DNA of 64,000 nucleotides from Flavobacterium sp. MK4S-17 (GTDB lineage Bacteria; Bacteroidota; Bacteroidia; Flavobacteriales; Flavobacteriaceae), in NCBI RefSeq assembly GCF_009848495.1, contig NZ_WWEP01000013.1, forward strand, positions 1 through 64,000. Reading direction: 5' to 3'. The translations under genes and the position numbers were made by a program. The notes below the pieces were generated by a model. The model did no database searches. It was not told the DNA's origin and saw nothing but the letters and a program-made list of their open reading frames with translations. Positions 51,124 to 60,743 of the stretch are shown here, in pieces; the stretch's first letter is position 1; each line of letters begins with the position of its first letter.

Positions 51124-52269
51124 TTATTTGTATAAATTAAATTTTGTAACATCCTGCTGGAAAAGTGTTTTATTATTTTTGTAAAATTCAATAAAATCCT
51201 TTTCATACTGATGTCCTTTGTAAGGCGCATAATAGTGCATTCGTGGCGGTTTCATCCATTCATTCCAGCCGTGGTTCCTCCAAACAAGAACATAAGATAT
51301 TTCATGGTTCCCTATGCTGTTCATAAGGGTTTCAGTCCACCATTTTTCATACGGAACCTGTTCATAGCCACACTCGGCAATAGCACTTAGCTTACTGCGC
51401 TCCTGCGCAACCTCATCTATTATGCCCACAAGCCTTTTTGTGTCATTAATAAACTTATCCTGTTTTTCTCCACCGCCTGACTGGTAAATATCAAAGCTCA
51501 CCATATCCACCATATTATCTCCGGGATAATACGCAAGGAAATCTTCTTTAGTATTTACATTAGCGTCAGAGGTATTATATACATATATAAGGTTATGAAC
51601 GCCTTTTTCCTGAAAATAATTAACGGTAAATTTCCATAAGTTAATAAAGTCTTCCTTGCTGGTAGTATTTTTACACCACCAGAACCAATTGCCGGTAAAC
51701 TCATGATAAGGCCTGTATAGTATAGGTACCGGCTTGCCATCACTTCCCTTTAAAGAAAGCAGGAAAGCCGCAGCACTATCCAGCCAGCGTTTATATTTTT
51801 CGTGTTGTTCGCCTCCGGGAAGTATCGAAGCTACTGTTCCCGGTGTGTTATCCCAAGAGTCTCCTCCCGTCATAGGGTTATTAATATGCCAGCTGATAGT
51901 ATTTACTCCCCCCCTGTCATAAACCTGTTTAATATATTCGCGCATCTTGTCAAAAGGCACACCGTCCAGGTTTTTATCGGCATTATTTTCAATCCTCCCT
52001 ATATCCCAGCCATAAACCGCAGGGTAATCTCCGGTTACATCTTTTATATCGCTCCTTCCCTCCTCATATTTCCATTCCACGCCATAAGCAAGGTCGTCCT
52101 GATGCCCGAACATAAAGCCTTTATCCTTTATATTGAATAAGTTGGCATATAGTTTTTTTGTTTCTTCAGTAGCTTGTTTGTCTATTGGCAACACCTTATT
52201 TGTACCTTCATTATTCCCTTTGCATGAAATAATAAGTACAGCAATTAAAATGGATAAACTTCTTTTCAT
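51124..52269 (-). CDS. GH26 beta-mannanase lipoprotein (copy 2)
   Basis: A 381-residue GH26 with signal peptide and lipobox VLIISC (C16). The acid/base is E190 in RPYHEFTGNWFWWC and the nucleophile is E299 in LSAIAECGYEQV. The first gene of the catabolic operon, it resembles the B. fragilis type of GH26 enzyme that produces mannobiose, in the same gene neighbourhood (GH26, GH130, SSS, epimerase). Whether it acts at the surface or in the periplasm is not decided by the KGNN residues after the lipobox. Confidence 0.92.
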   Translation of the reverse strand: MKRSLSILIAVLIISCKGNNEGTNKVLPIDKQATEETKKLYANLFNIKDKGFMFGHQDDLAYGVEWKYEEGRSDIKDVTGDYPAVYGWDIGRIENNADKNLDGVPFDKMREYIKQVYDRGGVNTISWHINNPMTGGDSWDNTPGTVASILPGGEQHEKYKRWLDSAAAFLLSLKGSDGKPVPILYRPYHEFTGNWFWWCKNTTSKEDFINLWKFTVNYFQEKGVHNLIYVYNTSDANVNTKEDFLAYYPGDNMVDMVSFDIYQSGGGEKQDKFINDTKRLVGIIDEVAQERSKLSAIAECGYEQVPYEKWWTETLMNSIGNHEISYVLVWRNHGWNEWMKPPRMHYYAPYKGHQYEKDFIEFYKNNKTLFQQDVTKFNLYK

Positions 52270-52340
52270 GGAATTGTATCTGCTTCAATAAGAATTTAAT
52301 AAACTTATAAAATTCTTAATTTGACCTCTAGTTATTTTGC

Positions 52341-52386
52341 AAGAATGTAATTATTACACATTCTTTTTTTAATAATGTCAAAGATA
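52341..52386 (-). promoter_or_regulatory. Mannan catabolic operon promoter with adjacent palindrome
   Basis: TATCTTTG on the minus strand (plus 52379-52386) is a perfect -7 box. A few bases downstream, AAGAATGT-N9-ACATTCTT (52341-52365, inner palindrome GTAATTATTAC) covers the first transcribed bases. It is not after a plus-strand gene, so an operator is more likely than a terminator. The remaining leader to ATG 52269 is about 100 nt. Confidence 0.55.
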
Positions 52387-52459
52387 ATTTTACTCTTAAA
52401 TTTAAGTTAATATTATTTTATCAATATTATATCATATAATTGCAAACAAATTTTAAAAA

Positions 52460-53335
52460 ATGGACAGCCAAAAGTTTCACAGGGAAATGCCCCCTTTAAA
52501 AAAGGATGACAGTTTCATGGTTTTTGACAGGGTTAAGGACAGTTTTGATTTCCCTATACATTACCATCCTGAATATGAAATAAACTTTATACTAAACGGT
52601 AAAGGCGTAAAAAGGATTATTGGCGACCATATTGAAGAAATAGACGATGTAGAGCTGGTACTGGTAGGGCCTAACCTTTACCACGGATGGGAACTTAATA
52701 AATGCACTGAAAAGAAAATACATGAAATAACAATACAATTCCATAATGATTTGTTTTCTGACTCATTATTATCCAGAAGGATTATGGGGCCTATAAAGGA
52801 AATGTTCAACAGGTCGAACCACGGGATATTATTTTCAAAAAAAACCGGGGAGGAACTTGCCGACAGGCTTGTAAGGATATCCAAGCTGGACGGCATGGAT
52901 TATTTTCTTGAGGTTATTTCCATCCTGCATGATATGGCAAACTCCCGCAACCAACGCCTATTATCTACCTACACTGTGGATTATGATACATTTGAAGATG
53001 ATGATAAAATGAAGCTGGTGTATGAGTATATCCAAAAAAATTTCTCAAATAAAATTACCCTTGATGAAGTTTCGGATATTGCTAGCATGAGCCCGGTATC
53101 ATTTAACCGTTTTATAAAAAAACGCACAGGGAAAACATTTGTAAACTACCTTAATGATATACGTGTAGGATATGCTGCACGCTGGCTGACCGAAAAAGAT
53201 TTGAGTATTTCAGAAATTGCATTTAAATCAGGCTTTAATAATATTGCAAATTTTAACCGGATATTTAAAAGTGTAAAAAATACCACTCCCAGCCTGTACA
53301 GGGAAGAATTTTATGGATTGAAACGGTTTTTATAA
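52460..53335 (+). CDS. AraC-family transcriptional regulator of the mannan locus
   Basis: A 291-residue protein: N-terminal cupin (about 20-120: FPIHYHPEYEINFILNGKGV, LVLVGPNLYHGWE) and C-terminal double helix-turn-helix (about 190-290: ITLDEVSDIASMSPVSFNRF, ISEIAFKSGFNNIANFNRIF). The cupin would bind a sugar signal. It sits between the two divergent mannan operons, so it probably controls both. No hybrid two-component regulator is found here. Confidence 0.9.
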   Translation: MDSQKFHREMPPLKKDDSFMVFDRVKDSFDFPIHYHPEYEINFILNGKGVKRIIGDHIEEIDDVELVLVGPNLYHGWELNKCTEKKIHEITIQFHNDLFSDSLLSRRIMGPIKEMFNRSNHGILFSKKTGEELADRLVRISKLDGMDYFLEVISILHDMANSRNQRLLSTYTVDYDTFEDDDKMKLVYEYIQKNFSNKITLDEVSDIASMSPVSFNRFIKKRTGKTFVNYLNDIRVGYAARWLTEKDLSISEIAFKSGFNNIANFNRIFKSVKNTTPSLYREEFYGLKRFL

Positions 53336-53632
53336 TAACTTTTTGCAAAAAAAATATTACTGTTACAGTAGTTGAAAAACATCAGTTAGTTACTAAAAAA
53401 TACTGATATTCAAATAATTAACATCCTTAATATATAACACCCTGCATCAAAAAAACTATTTCACGCAAACGTTAGAGAAAATATTATCATTAAATGATAA
53501 AATAATATTAACAAACGCTTAACATCTCCCATAAATTTGTTTTTATCAATAAAAGAACCCTAAAATTATTGATAGCTAATTTTTTTAAATTAAATATTAT
53601 TTAAACCGTAACTAATCTAACACAAATAAATT
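53336..53632 (+). promoter_or_regulatory. susC operon upstream region with TAAATTTG box and palindromes
   Basis: This 297-bp AT-rich gap holds no gene. TTATCAT-TAA-ATGATAA (53484-53500) is a perfect palindrome. TTAAC occurs at 53508-53512 and 53519-53523 (11 bp apart). TAAATTTG at 53532-53539 is a perfect -7 box about 90 bp before the susC ATG. The palindromes are candidate regulator sites. Confidence 0.55.
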
Positions 53633-56600
53633 ATGGGGATTACACTACATTTTACAAAATGGCTAACGCGGAACAATACCCTGTTCTACCTGCTGTTGTT
53701 TTGTTGCTTTGGTTCGCTCAGTGCTCAAAACACGGTAACCGGTGTTATATCGGATAATACCGGAATGACAATTCCCGGGGCTAACGTTACCATAAAAGGC
53801 ACAACTAATTCTGTGTCAACAAATATTGACGGGCAGTATTCCGTTACCGTGCAGGAAGATGCCGTGCTGGTTTTCAGCTTTATTGGCTACGAAAGCCAGG
53901 AAATTGCCGTAAAAGGCAGGTCGGTAATTAATGTTACACTTGCCGAAGGCGCAAAGCTTCTTGACGAAGTTGTTGTTATTGGTTATGGTACACAGCGCAG
54001 GCAGGATATTAACGGATCGGTTTCCAGTGTAAAGTCTGAAGATATTGAAGACCTTCCACAGGTAAGTGTTGACCAGATGTTACAGGGAAAAGCTGCAGGT
54101 GTAACCGTAACAAATAACTCCGGGCAGCCAGGCAGCTCTACCTCCATACGCGTTAGGGGTGTAACCTCAATATCAGGCACCAACGAACCACTTTACATAA
54201 TTGACGGTGTGCCGATTTCCGGAGATGCCACAAACCAGGCTACCAGCGGCAGGCCTATTGCAGGTTCTGAATTCAGTACACAGGGCAATAATGCAGTAAG
54301 CCCACTTTCTATGATTAACCCTAATGATATAGAATCTATAGACATACTTAAAGATGCTTCTGCAACTGCAATATATGGTTCAAGGGGAGCAAACGGTGTC
54401 GTTATTATTACTACCAAGTCTGGAAAAAAAGGTACAGGCAAAATAAGCTATGAAACTTTTATTTCATTCCAGCAGCAGGCTAAATTGCTTGATGCAATGA
54501 ATCTTCGCCAGTATGCGCGCCAGCAAAATGAACTGGCCGGGCTTTACGGGCAAACACCAAGGGTTGAATTTAGCCACCCGGAACTTTTAGGTAAAGGTAC
54601 CGACTGGCAAAAAGAAATATTCCAGACAGGTATCCTGAAAAACCATCAACTTGCTTTTTCAGGCGGGAAAGAAAATATCAGCTACTACATTTCAGGAAGC
54701 TATACCGACCAGGAGGGTACTGTAATAGGTTCCGGATTTAAAAGATATACATTCAGGACAAACCTTGATGCTAAGGTTAAGGACTGGGTAAAAGTAGGAG
54801 GCTTTATTACGGGTGCAGTAACCAATGAGGATATTACTTTAAACTCTGCGCAAAATGGTATTGTAAGCACTTCAATATTGCAGGCCCCTGATATGGCTGT
54901 ACGCAACCTTGACGGCAGTTATGCAGGTTCTCAACAAAATGACCAGAATATAGGCTATATAAATCCTGTGGCTTTGGCGTTAACTAAACAAAACCAGCTT
55001 ATACGCAAAAACTTTTTAGGTAATGTTTATGCAGAGTTCAACCTTATTAAGGGCCTTACTTACAGGTTTGAATTGGGTGCTAATACAGAGTTTAGTGAAA
55101 ATAATGAATTTTTGCCTACCTATCAATGGGGTGAATTTGGAAATGAATTTGCAGATTTAAATAAAAGGAGGCAAAACTGGTATTCCTGGAATATTAAAAA
55201 CCTTTTAACATACAGGAATACCTTTGGAAATCACAACATTACCATACTTGCAGGGCAGGAAGCCAATGAATCGGTTTGGGACGGTATGTTTGCTTATGCA
55301 ACGGGCTTTTTAAGTAACGATATACGTACTATAAGTGTAGCGGATGCACAACAGAGTACTGTAAATGACTATAAGGGAAGTCAGGCTTTATCATCATATT
55401 TTGGACGGGTAATTTACAGTTTTAACGATAAGTACAGTGTAACTGCTTCTATAAGGGCCGATGGCTCATCTAAATTTGACCCTGTAGCCAACGATGGAAA
55501 AAACCAGTGGGGGTATTTCCCAGCTATTTCCGGTTCTTGGAATTTATCCAACGAGCCTTTTATGGAAGCTACACGTAAATATGTTGATAATATCAGGATA
55601 AAAGCAGGTTACGGAGAAGTAGGCAACCAGCAAATCCCTAACAACAGGTACTCTTCCAACCTGGCATTTTTCGGTACAGGGCTGGGTACAGGCCCTTTGG
55701 TTTCAAACCTCGCTAATCCTGACCTGAGATGGGAAACATCAAAACAAACCAATTTAGGGCTTGACTTTACCGTTTTAAACGGCAGGCTTGGTGCAACAGT
55801 AGAAGTTTACAGAAAAATATCTGATGGATTTATTATACAGCTTCCTTTGGCTGATTACCTTACAGGCGGGCCAAACTGGGAGGGTGGTATAGATGCTCCT
55901 TATGTTAACCTTGGGGAGGTAAGCAATAAGGGTATTGATATTACTTTAAATTATAACACCAACCCTTCAAACGATTTTTCATGGAACTCTACACTTGTAT
56001 TCTCAAAATATAAAAATGAAGTAACCGCATTAAACAGCCAGGCTGTTATACAAAGGACTGTGTACACTAATGATTATACTACAGTACCGGCAACTAATAC
56101 AGTTGTAGGCCAGCCTATAGGCATGTTTTACGGCTATCAGTCCAGTGGATTGTACAGGGAAGCCGATGATTTAGTGGGTGCTCCGCTTATTGATACTTAT
56201 AGTGGCGACCCTGTAGCTTCTGAACTGGGTGATGTTAAATATGTAGACCAAAATGGGGATGGGCTTATAAATGAGGAAGATATGACATTTATCGGTAATC
56301 CGCACCCTGACTTTACTTACGGTTTTACCAACACTTTCAGGTATAAAGGTATAGACCTTTCAATATTTGTACAAGGCTCTTATGGAAACGACATACTAAA
56401 CCTTACCAGGAGGTCGGGCACCTTAAACGCAATGTTATATACAAACCAGCTAGCCGAAGCATCGGATTACTGGACACCAACCAATACCAATGCCAGCCTG
56501 CCCAGGCCGGTTAACAATTTAGGGCATAGTAACCTTCTTATATCAAACAGGTATGTAGAAGACGGTTCTTACCTAAGGATACAAAATGTAACATTGGGAT

Positions 56601-56809
56601 ATTCTTTACCTACCGACCTTATTTCAAAATTTAAATTAACCAAGCTGAGAATATACGGCGGTGTGCAAAACCTTTACACATTTACCAAATACAAAGGTTA
56701 TGATCCTGAAGTGGGCTCATACAATCAGGATGCATTGCTTTTAGGTGTAGATAATGGCCGTTACCCTACCCCAAGGACAATTACCATGGGATTAAATGTT
56801 GAATTCTAA
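53633..56809 (+). CDS. SusC-like TonB-linked transporter of the mannan locus
   Basis: A 1058-residue SusC: signal peptide ending GSLSAQ, carboxypeptidase-like domain (VTGVISDNTGMTIPGANVTI), TonB box-like LDEVVVIGYGTQRRQDINGS, plug (PLYIIDGVPISGDATN; ESIDILKDASATAIYGSRGA) and a barrel ending TMGLNVEF. It should import manno-oligosaccharides with the SusD downstream. Its frame overlaps the longer upstream form of SusD, but with ATG 56820 the genes are separated by 10 bp. Confidence 0.95.
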   Translation: MGITLHFTKWLTRNNTLFYLLLFCCFGSLSAQNTVTGVISDNTGMTIPGANVTIKGTTNSVSTNIDGQYSVTVQEDAVLVFSFIGYESQEIAVKGRSVINVTLAEGAKLLDEVVVIGYGTQRRQDINGSVSSVKSEDIEDLPQVSVDQMLQGKAAGVTVTNNSGQPGSSTSIRVRGVTSISGTNEPLYIIDGVPISGDATNQATSGRPIAGSEFSTQGNNAVSPLSMINPNDIESIDILKDASATAIYGSRGANGVVIITTKSGKKGTGKISYETFISFQQQAKLLDAMNLRQYARQQNELAGLYGQTPRVEFSHPELLGKGTDWQKEIFQTGILKNHQLAFSGGKENISYYISGSYTDQEGTVIGSGFKRYTFRTNLDAKVKDWVKVGGFITGAVTNEDITLNSAQNGIVSTSILQAPDMAVRNLDGSYAGSQQNDQNIGYINPVALALTKQNQLIRKNFLGNVYAEFNLIKGLTYRFELGANTEFSENNEFLPTYQWGEFGNEFADLNKRRQNWYSWNIKNLLTYRNTFGNHNITILAGQEANESVWDGMFAYATGFLSNDIRTISVADAQQSTVNDYKGSQALSSYFGRVIYSFNDKYSVTASIRADGSSKFDPVANDGKNQWGYFPAISGSWNLSNEPFMEATRKYVDNIRIKAGYGEVGNQQIPNNRYSSNLAFFGTGLGTGPLVSNLANPDLRWETSKQTNLGLDFTVLNGRLGATVEVYRKISDGFIIQLPLADYLTGGPNWEGGIDAPYVNLGEVSNKGIDITLNYNTNPSNDFSWNSTLVFSKYKNEVTALNSQAVIQRTVYTNDYTTVPATNTVVGQPIGMFYGYQSSGLYREADDLVGAPLIDTYSGDPVASELGDVKYVDQNGDGLINEEDMTFIGNPHPDFTYGFTNTFRYKGIDLSIFVQGSYGNDILNLTRRSGTLNAMLYTNQLAEASDYWTPTNTNASLPRPVNNLGHSNLLISNRYVEDGSYLRIQNVTLGYSLPTDLISKFKLTKLRIYGGVQNLYTFTKYKGYDPEVGSYNQDALLLGVDNGRYPTPRTITMGLNVEF

Positions 56810-56819
56810 TAAAAAAACT

Positions 56820-58382
56820 ATGAAAAGATATATAAGAAATGTAAAATTCCTGTTTTTAGCTTTTGCTGCAGCTGCATTTATTTCCTGTAGCGATGAGTTT
56901 TTAAACAGGCCTGGTGAAGACAATATTTCACTGGATAATTATTACAGCTCAAATGAGCAGGTTGAGGCAAGTACTAATGGACTGTATAGCAGGACATGGT
57001 TTAACTTTCACAACAAAGCCTTTTTTGCCATTGGCGAAATCGGTTCGGGTAATGGTTTTACTTATTCAAGTGATGTTAACTCGTTACGCACACTTGTTAT
57101 TTCCAGTACCGACCTTGAAATGGTAAACGCATGGAAATCGCTTTGGGCTACCGTAGCACAGTGTAATGCTATCATCAATTTCCTGCCGGAAAGGGTTGAC
57201 CCATCTGTCAGCCAGGCCTATGTAGATAAGGCTTTGGGTGAGGCCCATTTTATGAGGGGGCTTGCTTACTTTTACATTGTAAGGCTGTGGGGGCCTGTGC
57301 CGATTATACAAAATAACCTTGACCATGTGTCAAGCCCTCAGATACCTACAAACACCGAAGAGGACATTTACACTTTTATAGAAATGAACTTTGAGGATGC
57401 CATTAACCTTTTACCGGAAAAAATAAGAAGTTCAAACTATTCTGATAACGGAAGGGTATCGAAAGGCTCTGCTAAAGCCATGCTTGCAAAAGTTTATCTT
57501 TACCAGCAGGAATACGCCCTAGCAAGAAGTATGGCCGAAGAAGTTATAAACAGTGGCGAATTTAAATTATACGGCGGCCCTGAATTACCTACCAAATCTT
57601 ATGGCGACCTTTTCCTTACCTCAAATAACAATAATGAGGAATCTATTGCAGCAATGCAGTGGAAAGTTACAGGTACATATGGTACTGCCAGCAACTGCAA
57701 CACGCAGTTTGCCTATTCTCCCTACATAAACATGGCTACCTACGGTGGTGTTTTTGCTCCTTCGCAAGACCTGATAGGTGCTTTTGAAACAGGGGACTTA
57801 AGGAGAAAAGAAACAATTATGCTTCCGGGAGATGTATATCCTAACATCACAACTGCAGATGGGCCGGGGCTTGTGGTGCCGGATGATATTGACCCTCAAA
57901 ATGCAGGTGCCGGGATTAAAAAATATGTAGTTGGCAAAGTGAGTGATATAGCAGGGCCTACAGATAACTGGGGCATGATGGAAAACAACACCTACTTTAT
58001 GCGCTATGCAGAATTATTACTGATACACGCAGAATCTATACTTGGTAATGCAGGAAGCACATCTGATGCTGCTGCACTAAATTCTTACAATATGGTGCGC
58101 AACCGTGCCGGGCTTCCTTCAGTAGCATCATTCACCTTTGAGGACCTGCTGCATGAACGAAGGGTTGAACTTGCATTTGAAGGTGACTACTGGTATGACT
58201 TGGGCAGGATTCCACTATCAATGGCAGTAAATATCATTTCGGCACAAAACAGGGGCGATGAGGAAAACGCACAGTATGTAACACCGCCTTCGGGAGATTT
58301 CTTTAAGCTGCCGTATCCTGCAACCGAAGTGAGTAAAAACCCATTGCTTACACAGCCACCTGTGCCTTATAATTTTAACTAA
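56820..58382 (+). CDS. SusD-like glycan-binding lipoprotein of the mannan locus
   Basis: A 520-residue SusD: MKRYIRNVKFLFLAFAAAAF with lipobox FISC (C23). TPR helices include KALGEAHFMRGLAYFYIVRL, and the C-terminal motif is LLHERRVELAFEGDYWYDLG. It sits over the SusC barrel. The aromatic residues that bind sugar cannot be picked out by eye. ATG 56820 was chosen for the signal peptide. Confidence 0.95.
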   Translation: MKRYIRNVKFLFLAFAAAAFISCSDEFLNRPGEDNISLDNYYSSNEQVEASTNGLYSRTWFNFHNKAFFAIGEIGSGNGFTYSSDVNSLRTLVISSTDLEMVNAWKSLWATVAQCNAIINFLPERVDPSVSQAYVDKALGEAHFMRGLAYFYIVRLWGPVPIIQNNLDHVSSPQIPTNTEEDIYTFIEMNFEDAINLLPEKIRSSNYSDNGRVSKGSAKAMLAKVYLYQQEYALARSMAEEVINSGEFKLYGGPELPTKSYGDLFLTSNNNNEESIAAMQWKVTGTYGTASNCNTQFAYSPYINMATYGGVFAPSQDLIGAFETGDLRRKETIMLPGDVYPNITTADGPGLVVPDDIDPQNAGAGIKKYVVGKVSDIAGPTDNWGMMENNTYFMRYAELLLIHAESILGNAGSTSDAAALNSYNMVRNRAGLPSVASFTFEDLLHERRVELAFEGDYWYDLGRIPLSMAVNIISAQNRGDEENAQYVTPPSGDFFKLPYPATEVSKNPLLTQPPVPYNFN

Positions 58383-58400
58383 TTAAAAAATTGTACTGAT

Positions 58401-59432
58401 ATGAAAATTTTAAAACTAAAACACATATGGGGTATGGTTGCCATAATGGCAATAACCATGTTTGCCTCATGCAGTGATGATGACGGCAGTTCAAAAAGCA
58501 CATCAGCGCCCGTTATTGAAAGCGTGGCTCCGGCTGAGGATGAAGACCTTGTGCCTGTTGAAGTAGGCTTTGCTAATAATATGTATGTAATAAGGGGGCG
58601 TGGATTCAGCACACTTCAAAAAGTGTATTTTAATGAAACCGACACATATTTCAACCCTACTATGGTAACGGAAACTACCATTTTTGTTACCATTGATGAA
58701 GATACTCCTTATGCAGACAGCACCAATGAACTAAAGATTGTTACACAATATGGTACAGCAGTTGTTCCGTTTGTTGTTGCACCACCTGCCCCGCAGCTTC
58801 AAAGCTTCCAGCCGGTAAATGCAAACGCGGGCGAACAGATAACACTTTACGGTAAATTCTTTTTAGACCCAACGGTAACTATTGGCGGGGTTGAAGCAGA
58901 AATAGTATCAAACACGTTAACTGAAATTGTAGCTATAGTACCACCTGACTCACACAACAAGAGAGTTACGGTTACAACCATATCAGGAGAGTCAGAATGG
59001 AATACCGCTATTGGTACAGCTATTTATGATGATGCCTTTTACTCTCCCTGGACTATTGAGGAGTGGAATGAGCATGAATATATAACCAACCGTGCGCAGG
59101 CTTACCAAGGCACTACTTTTATTAAAAAAGAAATGGATGGATGGGGTAACATACAAGGCAACTGGGGATGGGATGAAAATATTTCACAATATACCGGAAT
59201 CCGCTTTTCAGTACGTTCAGATGACCCTGGAAAACTTGAGCTGATTTTTAATGGTGACTGGACTGATAATGTAGCCCGCCAGTTTAACACTACTACCGAA
59301 TGGAAAGAGCACCGCTTTACCTGGGCTCAGCTTGGAGGTATGCCGCAGGCTTTACAAAACATTACATTTAAAGAGTTTACAGGAGCTACTCATAACTATT
59401 ATTTTGACAACATAGGCTATACAATAGACTAG
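58401..59432 (+). CDS. IPT/TIG-domain surface glycan-binding lipoprotein
   Basis: A 343-residue lipoprotein (lipobox FASC, C24, then SDDDG, a surface-export-like signal). Two IPT/TIG domains follow (about 35-125: VIESVAPAEDEDLVPVEV; 130-215: LQSFQPVNANAGEQITLYGK) and a C-terminal beta-jelly-roll (about 220-343: YSPWTIEEWNEHEY, GRIRFSV-type strands, YYFDNIGYTID) that probably binds the glycan. It is the third gene after SusD, in the position of a SusE/SGBP-B. Aromatics such as WGNIQGNWGWDEN are candidate sugar contacts. Confidence 0.88.
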   Translation: MKILKLKHIWGMVAIMAITMFASCSDDDGSSKSTSAPVIESVAPAEDEDLVPVEVGFANNMYVIRGRGFSTLQKVYFNETDTYFNPTMVTETTIFVTIDEDTPYADSTNELKIVTQYGTAVVPFVVAPPAPQLQSFQPVNANAGEQITLYGKFFLDPTVTIGGVEAEIVSNTLTEIVAIVPPDSHNKRVTVTTISGESEWNTAIGTAIYDDAFYSPWTIEEWNEHEYITNRAQAYQGTTFIKKEMDGWGNIQGNWGWDENISQYTGIRFSVRSDDPGKLELIFNGDWTDNVARQFNTTTEWKEHRFTWAQLGGMPQALQNITFKEFTGATHNYYFDNIGYTID

Positions 59433-59450
59433 CTATTTTTAATTACAAAT

Positions 59451-59474
59451 ATTCCCCGGCCATAACCGGGGAAT
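59451..59474 (+). terminator. Internal terminator between SGBP and GH27 genes
   Basis: ATTCCCCGG (59451-59459) and CCGGGGAAT (59466-59474) followed by GTTTTAAAT. It may lower expression of the two glycoside hydrolase genes relative to SusCD, as no separate promoter was recognised for GH27. Confidence 0.7.
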
Positions 59475-59502
59475 GTTTTAAATAATCATCCTCGTATTAA
59501 AA

Positions 59503-60741
59503 ATGAAAATTATTTCCTCCATATTCTTCCTTATAATAAGTATAACAGCCTATAGCCAGGGGAATGTTTACAAGCAACAGGCCACAAAATGGGAAGGCCT
59601 TGCCATGACTCCGCCCATGGGCTGGAACTCCTGGAACACTTTTGAAACCAAAATAGATGAAGAACTGGTAAAACAAACCGCAGATATTATGGTTTCAACA
59701 GGGATGAAGGATGCCGGCTATACCTATATAGTGCTGGACGACGGCTGGATGACAAAGGAAAGGGATGCCAATGGCAACCTTGTGCCTGACCCTGAAAAAT
59801 TCCCCGGCGGTATGAAGGCTCTGGTTGATTATGTACATTCTAAAGGGCTTAAGTTCGGGCTGTATAACTGTGCCGGTACAAAAACCTGTGCCGGTTATCC
59901 CGGAACAAGGGGTTTTGAGTACCAGGATGCGCGGTTTTATGCATCTTTAGGTATCGACTTTTTAAAATATGACTGGTGTAATACTGAGGGAATAAATGCT
60001 AAAGAGGCCTATACCACAATGAGCAATGCCTTAAAAACAGCAGGAAAGCCAATACTTTTCAGCTTATGTGAGTGGGGCGACAATCAACCTTGGGAATGGG
60101 GCGAACCAGTGGGGAATATGTGGAGGATATCAGGAGATATTTATCCTTGTTTCGACTGCGAATATAAGCACCCTGAAAACTGGTCGTCATGGGGTTTCAT
60201 GAAGATTATAGATATGCGCAAGGGTATTCGTAAATACTCAGGCCCTGACCATTGGAATGATTTTGATATGCTGGAAGTAGGAAATGGCATGACTTACAAT
60301 GAGGACAAAGCCCATTTTTCCATGTGGTGCATGGTGGCTTCGCCCCTTATAGCAGGGAATGACTTCCGGAGCATGAGTAAAGAAACCCTTGCTATACTCA
60401 CCAACAAAGAAATGATAGCCATTAACCAGGACAAATTAGGCATACAGGGATTTCGCCATAGTGATGAAAATAAACTTGAAGTATGGGCAAAACCTCTTGA
60501 AAATGGTGATTGGGTTATAACTTTTTTAAACCGCAGTGAAGAAAAAAAACAGATTGACTTCGACTGGCAAAAACATAATATAAAGGACGAAATAAATAAT
60601 ATTGAAACTAAATTTAATACTGTTACCTACGCTGTTAAAGATATATGGAACAAAAAGCAACTGGCGTCAACCAAAAAAGCATTTAAGGCAGCAATAGCAC
60701 CTCATGAAGTTATAGTATTAAAGCTAACCAAAAACAAATAG
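59503..60741 (+). CDS. GH27 alpha-galactosidase
   Basis: A 412-residue secreted enzyme: signal peptide (ITAYSQ), then PPMGWNSWNTFETK. The nucleophile is D157 in FLKYDWCN and the acid/base is D212 in WRISGDIYP; D79-D80 (VLDDGW) bind substrate. The small C-terminal beta domain covers about 310-412. It removes alpha-1,6-galactose side chains of galactomannan in the periplasm. The next gene starts 2 bp after the stop. Confidence 0.95.
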   Translation: MKIISSIFFLIISITAYSQGNVYKQQATKWEGLAMTPPMGWNSWNTFETKIDEELVKQTADIMVSTGMKDAGYTYIVLDDGWMTKERDANGNLVPDPEKFPGGMKALVDYVHSKGLKFGLYNCAGTKTCAGYPGTRGFEYQDARFYASLGIDFLKYDWCNTEGINAKEAYTTMSNALKTAGKPILFSLCEWGDNQPWEWGEPVGNMWRISGDIYPCFDCEYKHPENWSSWGFMKIIDMRKGIRKYSGPDHWNDFDMLEVGNGMTYNEDKAHFSMWCMVASPLIAGNDFRSMSKETLAILTNKEMIAINQDKLGIQGFRHSDENKLEVWAKPLENGDWVITFLNRSEEKKQIDFDWQKHNIKDEINNIETKFNTVTYAVKDIWNKKQLASTKKAFKAAIAPHEVIVLKLTKNK

Positions 60742-60743
60742 AA

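Noticed and set aside
52341-52365. AAGAATGT palindrome plus T-run as a terminator
   Set aside because: No plus-strand gene ends upstream of it; it sits at the start of a minus-strand transcript, so an operator or leader element fits better.
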